64,000 nt of DNA, from positions 1-64,000 of the forward strand of contig MU404113.1 in the NCBI GenBank assembly GCA_022695795.1. Direction: 5' to 3'. Made by a program: the position numbers and the translations under genes. The notes under the pieces were generated by a model. It saw nothing but the letters and a program-made list of their open reading frames with translations, was not told the origin of the DNA and made no database searches. Position 1 is the stretch's first letter; every line of letters starts with the position of its first letter. Positions 57,667 to 64,000 of this stretch are shown here, piece by piece. This DNA comes from Biscogniauxia marginata. Lineage: Eukaryota; Ascomycota; Sordariomycetes; Xylariales; Xylariaceae.

Positions 57667-58287
57667 ATGTCCGACCTCGACACCTTCACGCTCCTCCCCC
57701 TCCAGATCGACCCCCAGACCAAATCCGTCTCGACCCCGTCCCCCTCGCGCACCCTCCAGGCCGAGCTCTCCCACCTCAACGCCCTGCACCGCTCCCTCCT
57801 CGCCCTCGAGACGCCCAACCAGGTTCCCCCCCCACCCGTCCCCGTGAACCCCAAGCGCTCCGCGAACGTGACCAAGCTGCGCGACAGCGGCAACGCCGAG
57901 CACCGCAAGGGCCGCCACGCCGACGCGGTCAAGTTCTACAGCCTCGGCCTGCAGATGGCGCTGACGCGCCCGCAGTGGGAGCCGCAGCAGCTGGTGCGCG
58001 AGGAGGCCGCCGCCCTCTACTCGAACCGGGCCCAGGCCCACATGGCCCTGCAGGCCTGGGCCGAGGGCGCCGTCGACGCCGAGGCCAGCGTCGAGGCCAA
58101 GCGCGTCGGCAACTCCAAGGCCTGGTGGCGCCGGGGGAAGTGCCTGTCCGAGATGGGCCGGCTCGCCGAGGCGAGGGAGTGGGTCGCCCGTGGCCTGGAG
58201 ATGGAGGGCGAGGACGTCGAGCTCGTCGCCCTGCTGAAGGATATCGATACCAGGATCGAGAAGGAGAAGAAGGAGAAGAAGAGCTAG
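57667..58287 (+). CDS. sec72: Sec72-like TPR subunit of the ER post-translational translocon
   Basis: Cytosolic TPR subunit of the Sec62/63-Sec71-Sec72 complex that helps feed finished proteins into the ER. Single exon, 206 residues, starting at the ATG at 57667. The N-terminal segment (DTFTLLPLQIDPQTKSV, then LNALHRSLLALETPNQVPPPP) matches the Sec72-specific part. Three TPR-like helix pairs follow: AEHRKGRHADAVKFYSLGLQ, LYSNRAQAHMALQAWAEGAV and AWWRRGKCLSEMGRLAEARE. The C-terminus is a Lys/Glu coiled coil (RIEKEKKEKKS). Length and order agree with Pezizomycotina Sec72. Third codon positions are almost all G or C, which suggests high expression. Confidence 0.9.
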   Translation: MSDLDTFTLLPLQIDPQTKSVSTPSPSRTLQAELSHLNALHRSLLALETPNQVPPPPVPVNPKRSANVTKLRDSGNAEHRKGRHADAVKFYSLGLQMALTRPQWEPQQLVREEAAALYSNRAQAHMALQAWAEGAVDAEASVEAKRVGNSKAWWRRGKCLSEMGRLAEAREWVARGLEMEGEDVELVALLKDIDTRIEKEKKEKKS

Positions 58288-58977
58288 CTAGCCAAGGATT
58301 TTTAAATGATCGCTCGACGTTTGTAGGGCTTTGCTGGCCCGTCTACGCTGGTAAATCATTATTAACCTTATCATTATTTGGGGCAATGTGTATTTTTTTG
58401 TTCTATCATGTCCTGGCGTTAGGGAGTCAGCAGAGCGTCCTAGATAATGAAAATTGTAAAATTCTGGTGTGGTATGAATCTATAAGGTACTGTTCTGGAA
58501 TCTCGCTGTCATGTCCACACTAGTAAAGAGTAAAAACCGTCCCAAAATTGGCAGGAATTTCTGCTGTTCCATTGTGGTATACAACTTAAATATGTCCCTA
58601 ACCTAACTTTGGAAATGCAATGCTGCTATTCTGTCATGGCCCTTCCCCCCTTTGATCCGGTCTTCCGATAATGCAAGCATACATTTATCATTGTGTCTCT
58701 GAAAATCCACCGTTGAGCAAGCCCGATTCCAAGCAATAAATCAAACAGAAAAATTCGCCTTCCAATAGCCAAGTCTAGCTGTGACCTATCCGCCTCCTAC
58801 ACCGAGTAACTAGTAGAGGGCAGTCCTCAGTCGGATTTAAGAAGACCCCTGACTGTTCTCGGACATGCTCCTCCACGGTGCACTCAGTCGTCGTAAGTTG
58901 ACACCGCCCGGTCGTCAAGCCTGAGCAGTGACTTTGTACGTCTGAATATGCATCTTATCCTTCACTCTCTGCCTTGA
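58288..58977. other. intergenic region between convergent genes
   Basis: 3' regions of sec72 and the small minus-strand gene. No gene is seen. Confidence 0.5.
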
Positions 58978-59413
58978 CTACTCTTTCTCCTTCTCTTCTT
59001 TCTCGCTGAAGGTCGGCTTTCTTGGCCTCATGACGGCGTCCTGACTCGACATCCGTCGGTCGAGGGCGCGGTCAAGCTTGGCGCCCAATGCTAGCTTATT
59101 TAAGTTTCCCGCCTTCTCATCGGATAGGACGACGCGCTGCTGCGACAGGGCCTTGTTCTCCATACGGGCGAGACCGCTCTCTATGTCCCGAATCTCGGCG
59201 TGCGCCGAATTAGTCGACGGGGTGAACGACGGTGCTGTGCTGTAGGTGCTATAACGGGCAGAGGCACGGGGGGAGGCAAACTAGAACAAGGGACAATTAG
59301 TGTTAGTCAATAGGGGCTCGGATTCGGGCTGGGGCTGCTCGGGCGAAGGTCGCAAAGAAATGGGATTGACGAAACGTCGCAGATGGAGAGCGTAGACGTA
59401 CAGAAGGCGCCAT
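58978..59413 (-). CDS. small conserved-looking fungal protein with helical C-terminus
   Basis: The main exon, 59280-58978, is preceded by a CTAG acceptor and reads a Ser/Tyr-rich segment (ASARYSTYSTAPSFTPST), then a helical, charged part: AEIRDIESGLARMENKAL, DEKAGNLNKLALGAKLDRAL and RRMSSQDAVM, ending in a Glu/Lys tail. A likely first exon is the 12 nt from the ATG at 59413 (MAPS) with donor GTACGT, giving a 121-nt intron and 104 residues. The same kind of helical C-terminal block with SQDAVM occurs in uncharacterised fungal proteins. Function is unknown. The first exon is the weak point: if the ATG at 59413 is read through instead, it encodes an Arg/Ser/Phe-rich peptide that ends before the acceptor. 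Confidence 0.55.
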
Positions 59414-62400
59414 GATTGGGCGGGATGACTCCAGAGAAGTAGGCATTCCGGGTTAAAAGTTGCGCAACAGACTGACGGTGAGCGGTCGAGCGAAGAGAAG
59501 AAATATGACGAGCGGGTGGACTGGCTGATGAGGCCACGGCAGGGAGAGAGCTAGAGTAAGCAGGTTGGCAAACCGGGAGATACGGAAGCAGTGTGTGCGT
59601 TATTGTATATGGAGATGGAGGAGGAGCTGAAGTGAAGAGAAGACAGGACAAGACAGGGAGAGGAGACGCTATCAGGATCCTTGCCCACTACTGCCATGCC
59701 CATGCGGTCGTGTTGTATGGGTGCAGCTGGGCCCTGATAGGTGTGAAAAGGTGTTGGGATCGTGCTGCATGTGGAGGCTGGCAGGCTGGCACGTTGTGTA
59801 GGATCGGGGCCCACGCCCGAATGGACAGAAACCCGGGCTTGCCAGGGCTGGATAGGGGTTTGCGAACTAACTGTAGGGGTCGTTGACTCGTGCTCGTGAG
59901 GGTGGACTCGCAAAACTCGTGGCCAAGAAAAGCGAGAGCGAATGAATCGTCCGGGGTCTTTTGCTTGAATTGAATGATTTGATTTGATTTGAGATTCCGA
60001 GGGAATTGCACGTAACTGATGTAACCCTACAGTCTTTGCTATGTACATATTCCGTCATGAGCTAAACTGTATCGCTTTAACCGTTCTGTAAATCTGTAGC
60101 GACAGTCAATGCATTCGGCCGTGCTGCCTAATAGGTACCTACCTAGGTAGTGTAGTGTAAGGAGACGGCCAACTGGAATGGTACTCGGTTAGGGGGTCGA
60201 CGGCTCGAGTGGCGGATTTCCATTAAGCGGGATCCTGTGATAAGCATCTACAGGAACTGAGTATTTGGTTAAACGCACGCATCATTCTCCCTCACCTGAA
60301 ACAAGCTTCCCCCTTCTACCTCTTGGGCCCTCTTACATGTACACTGCAATACCTACCTAAATGTAAAAACTTAAGGTAGAGTTGTATCTCTCTTGAATGT
60401 ATCCAAATTAAACAAAAATACAGGCAGTTCATTTTAAAATGTCTGTCGATCTACACGCCAACATCACCTGGTCTGTATCCAATAAGAGGCTAAGATGTAT
60501 AGCGGCAGTAGTGCGCTCGACCACATGGAAAAAGCGTGTTAGTCGGTAGTGTAATAAGGCTTCCTCCACATATGCAACGGATGGTTAGCTTCTCTCTCCC
60601 CTTGCCTCCTTGAGGCCATGGCTACCGAGGTAGCACTGCGGCATCTAGCCGTACCCGGCGCCATTAGTTACCTGTTATGTATAATGACTACTAGGTATGT
60701 TACATATGTGTGATATATATAGAGTGCGAAGGAGAGAGGGATGAGTAAAGTTTCTCCGTGTTCCTGACGTCTGCATGGCTTTGCTTTACTTACTAACTTG
60801 GGCTTCTTACACTTAGGGTTTGTGAGATACATGAGCGGCATAAGCGCATGCAACATGTATGTACGTACACTTGTTTAAGTACCCGACCTGTGTAGGTGAA
60901 ACCACCCGAGTATTTGCGCCTAATTGGTCTGTTCCTGGGTTATATGTACTGTATCTATGAGTAGGTACCATAACGTGATCTATATAAAACCTGTAGACTC
61001 CGCCGGTGAAGATATTGGGCCCACCTGTGCTGCACCAACGGACTCGGTGCCATCATTAGAAAGATGTCTAGAACGTGAGTGACGATATCTCTGTATTCGA
61101 GACTTCCGAGCCGAGTGTAACCATATGATTAAATGTATGTACTAAGGTTTAACCCGATTCCGCGGACGTATTCACATACTGAAGCCTGTACAATATAACT
61201 TTGACATATATCCTAATACCCGGCTATTCATTACCTAACGTGGTTGGAGTCGGGTATAATTGAAGCGTCTGGCGTGAGGGAATGTAGTTGTAATAACGAT
61301 AGTGCAGGGAATCTAGAGCTAACAGCAGACAAGTGATTTTAAGGCCTTGGTGCATTGGCCACCCACAAGGGCATTCTTAGTAAACCTACATACATGCAAT
61401 TACTTGTGAGTATAATACTTCGTACATGTACCGAGTTAAGGTTAGCATCGATACCTACCCTTAGGTAAGGTTTATGTTAGGTATGTAGGTACTTAATAAT
61501 TGCATCTTAGGTTATCCCGTGTGTCTTGCAACATCCCATTCCCGTTTCTACCCTCCCTTGCCTCCTCATCTCCAATCTCTCTCCCCACCTTTTCTAATGC
61601 CTCACGATTAGCACGTGGCACGGCGAAGATCGTGCCGATCTCTAGGGGATACCCATCCCTGTCCACTTACTATCCTTGTCACCCTTCCCTCAATCACACA
61701 CTCTCGAGCATGCACGGTATGACCGCCCAAGGGAACTCGAACAAGCGAGCCAAGTTAGAGCCTACGATTGTGACCGTGTGATTATTACATACATTACTCC
61801 GGTGGTTAACAGCTAGGCCGCTGGGTTATTCGGTGTGTCGCTGCCGCACGACCTATCTACTTAGGTATACAACAACAACTATTACCACTACTGCACTAGG
61901 TATACCGAGTATGGTAATACACTACGTATGAACCGATCACTGTCCGTTCGTAACTACTGTACCAGTGTATTACGCCAGATCCTCCCGGATGCATGTCATC
62001 AATCTCCTCATCAGCATACCAACGAGAAGGGATTGTCCACCAACGTCCGCTAGCCCTTCGTCCGAAACAACAACGTTGTTCATCCATCCGTCTGGGCTAA
62101 TAGCGAAAATTGTCACACTGCAGGCCTACCACGTGGCGCGGTAGGGGGCACGGAAGAGGAGGGGGAAAGGCGCAGGGTGCCATAGTCACAGGGTGTGCGA
62201 CCACACAGAATATCGTACGCTCGACCATTTACATCCGTGCCAACTGCAGCTGCTTATGAGTTTAGGTTGGTGTTTGCGCTTGGACGAGATCACTTGACGA
62301 AGCCTTAGGGGGCCCAAGTGTAAAAGCATGTTCCTTTGTTATCATAACTTGGGCTGCGTACCGGCGGTCTCGCTGACGGAAGACCAAAGGTAGAGAGCTA

Positions 62401-63301
62401 TTGCACTCAATCCTGCCAATTTGTCCCAGGTAGTCATCAGCGGTGCAGGGGTTACAGCAGCATCTTGGAACACGGCTACTACGATGCACGGGATCTATGT
62501 TCCGTTTCACTATTCTATTTCCTTCATACGAAAATAACCAACAAGCCGATCTACTCCCTACCAGCTCTACGTGGTCCTAAATATCCCTAGGCAGACAACG
62601 GCCAAAACACCTAGATGAAGCCATGAGAGGAAAGCACTGTCGGCAGCTATCCGTGTCGTTCTATACTACGGAGTTATTTGCGGTGGCAGCCCTCGACCAC
62701 CAACAAATGAACTAGAGCCTCTGTCTTGGCAAATGCTCGCACACGAGTGACACACGGATAGCCAAGCTTCTTCGTCGTGTAATGAAAACTTAATTTATGT
62801 GTTCTCAACATGATTAAGGAAAAGCCTATGCTTCACACGGGAAACAACGACGGCAACTTATTCCCCTTTCCGCGGGCTTGCATCCCCTTTTTGAACTTCA
62901 TGGGACTTGGTCAATAAAAAGCTCATCTCAACAAAAGCAGATACGAACTCGACCTCTGTAGATGCGTCGGTCTCGCCTCTTTCGAAATCACCGGCTCGAC
63001 AAGGCGGTACAAGAAGGAAGTCCTATTCTAAGGGCATCAATTGGTACGTATCAATATGTTGCCTGCAACTGCTAAATGCAACTGAAGGTTGCCGTCGAAT
63101 TTATTATTCTTCGAAGCTGGCCTATTTGATTCAATATCAGTGCCTAGCACCCTGCTATCTAGTGACTCCTGATTCCAAGGAGTATGTCTAGCTACAAGCA
63201 GCTGAAGTGAGGATCATTCCGCTCTTCTTTCTGTATCAGAATCCATACTTTGTGTATGGTGCATCTTCGAGATTTTCTCGAGAGCCATGCCAAACACTCA
63301 C
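59414..63301. other. large gene-poor stretch
   Basis: About 3.9 kb with no supported gene. TAGGTACCTACCTAGGTAG lies at about 60133-60151, with further copies near 60350 and 61450-61490. Short frames at 61500-61781, 62262-62510 and 62907-63191 lack starts or motifs. Parts of 59414-60060 are probably the leader and promoter of the small minus-strand gene. Confidence 0.5.
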
Positions 63302-63983
63302 TTAGTGATGTCCTCGGCTCTTTTGGGACTTTTTCTTGCTACTCGATCCCTTGGGTCTCTTGGACTGATGATCCTCGTGACCCGGCTTCCGGGATCCTCG
63401 AGGGTTCGGCGCGGCTGAGGATGAGGCGGCCTGCTCCTCTTCCGCAACCGGAGACATGTCACCACCCAATTCATATGCAGGACTTCGTTTGTTAGCCGAG
63501 CTCCGCGAGCTGCCGTAAGCCTTGCGGCTACTCTTTCCCTTTCGAACTTCTGAGAAGGACATCTCTGGGCTGGAGCTTCTAGAAGCCGCTTCACTTGGTC
63601 AGAGACGAGGCTCGTGGCAGGACTCTGGGGCGTGTCTTACAAGATCCACTACACATAGAGCAGCATCCGTGTCCACAAGGAAGTTCCATATTCTCAACTC
63701 TTCCAGTGAGGGGATTGAAGTCCACCCTGTGCCTCAACATGGTGCACCACCCTTGCGTGTTGGGACCTTTCCCACAAACGCAGCAATTCCAACTCCCCTT
63801 TAGCACTTTGAAGTTGCAGTTCTGCAGCGGGCAGTCTAGAGTGGTCGGTTGTGGTTTTGAGTATATCGGGTTCGAACAGGGCGTCTCGTAGCCTGTGTCT
63901 AGGTCGAATATGGCCTCTGGGCAATACAGCCATTTGACTGAGGTGTGGGAGCAGGGATGGTAATGAGGATGTCCGTGGCACAT
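63302..63983 (-). CDS. Cys/His-rich putative zinc-binding fungal protein, 3' structure uncertain
   Basis: The first exon starts at the ATG at 63983. It opens MCHGHPHYHPCSHTSVKWLY and has about 16 Cys and many His in pairs (CPLQNCNF, WNCCVCGKGPNTQGWC, ELPCGHGCCSMCSGSC), typical of an uncharacterised Pezizomycotina family that probably binds zinc. The frame stops at 63591, shortly after the last cysteine pair. On the same strand, in another frame, 63562-63302 encodes a Ser/Lys/Arg-rich disordered tail (YGSSRSSANKRSPAYELGG, ending KSQKSRGHH) that looks genuine. I could not find a splice that joins them cleanly: the good donor GTAAGA at about 63639 creates a stop or the wrong frame with the nearest acceptors. 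A frameshift or an unusual intron is possible. Confidence 0.6.
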
Positions 63984-64000
63984 CTCGCCGGTTTGAGGTG

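Noticed and set aside
59551..60048. 165-codon minus-strand frame upstream of the small helical protein gene
   Set aside because: Ser/Pro/His-rich translation of pyrimidine-rich leader-like sequence, without conserved features.
62907..63191. 94-codon frame starting with Ser/Thr/Lys-rich residues
   Set aside because: It has no ATG, no motif in its second half and no linked exon; left out for lack of support.
1..64000. CRISPR arrays, bacterial operons, rRNA genes and intact transposase genes
   Set aside because: Looked for and not seen: no regular spacer-repeat arrays, no Shine-Dalgarno-led operons, no rRNA blocks and no surviving transposase or reverse transcriptase motif.

Overview
This window is nuclear DNA of a filamentous ascomycete, most likely a Sordariomycete-type member of the Pezizomycotina. 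The evidence is the short introns (about 49-180 nt) with GT...CTAAC...AG signals, GPI-anchored cell-wall proteins, a GH72 glucanosyltransferase, a Zn-cluster regulator, and one very A+T-rich island whose repeat copies differ by C/T and G/A transitions, as expected from repeat-induced point mutation (RIP). Gene models below were spliced by hand. In nearly every multi-exon gene the exon phases add up to a whole number of codons.

Layout: 1-17.2 kb is gene-poor. It holds isolated, accessory-looking genes (an O-methyltransferase, a secreted Asp-box/sialidase-like protein, a secreted S28 peptidase, and a TPR-like family gene with a broken start) separated by 2-3 kb stretches without recognisable genes. 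18.2-23.4 kb has a BCS1-like AAA ATPase, an eight-cysteine GPI protein and a small charged protein. 24.4-27.5 kb is an extremely A+T-rich island. It contains a pair of ~190 bp inverted repeats about 2.1 kb apart and, inside them, a 439 bp nearly perfect palindromic (MITE-like) element with a TA duplication.

29.8-58.3 kb is the conserved, gene-rich part: a very large E2 ubiquitin-conjugating enzyme with a cysteine/histidine-rich arm, a mitochondrial NAD(H) kinase (Pos5 type), a Gfo/Idh/MocA oxidoreductase, a membrane lysophospholipid acyltransferase, a lipid-droplet hydrolase (LDAH type), a GH72 glucanosyltransferase, a TauD/TfdA dioxygenase, a Zn-cluster transcription factor and the ER translocon subunit Sec72. 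59-64 kb is again sparse, with one small conserved-looking gene and, at the right edge, a Cys/His-rich gene whose 3' part is unclear.

Several neighbours are divergent pairs (NAD kinase/oxidoreductase, acyltransferase/lipid hydrolase, dioxygenase/Zn-cluster factor). I see no polyketide, peptide-synthetase or terpene core gene, so the O-methyltransferase is not part of an evident metabolite cluster here. The most unusual points are the transition-only palindrome inside a larger inverted repeat, a probable GC-AG intron in the E2 gene, a frame-preserving intron inside the zinc cluster, and the frameshifted start of the TPR-like gene. I did not find a convincing, wholly new multi-gene system.
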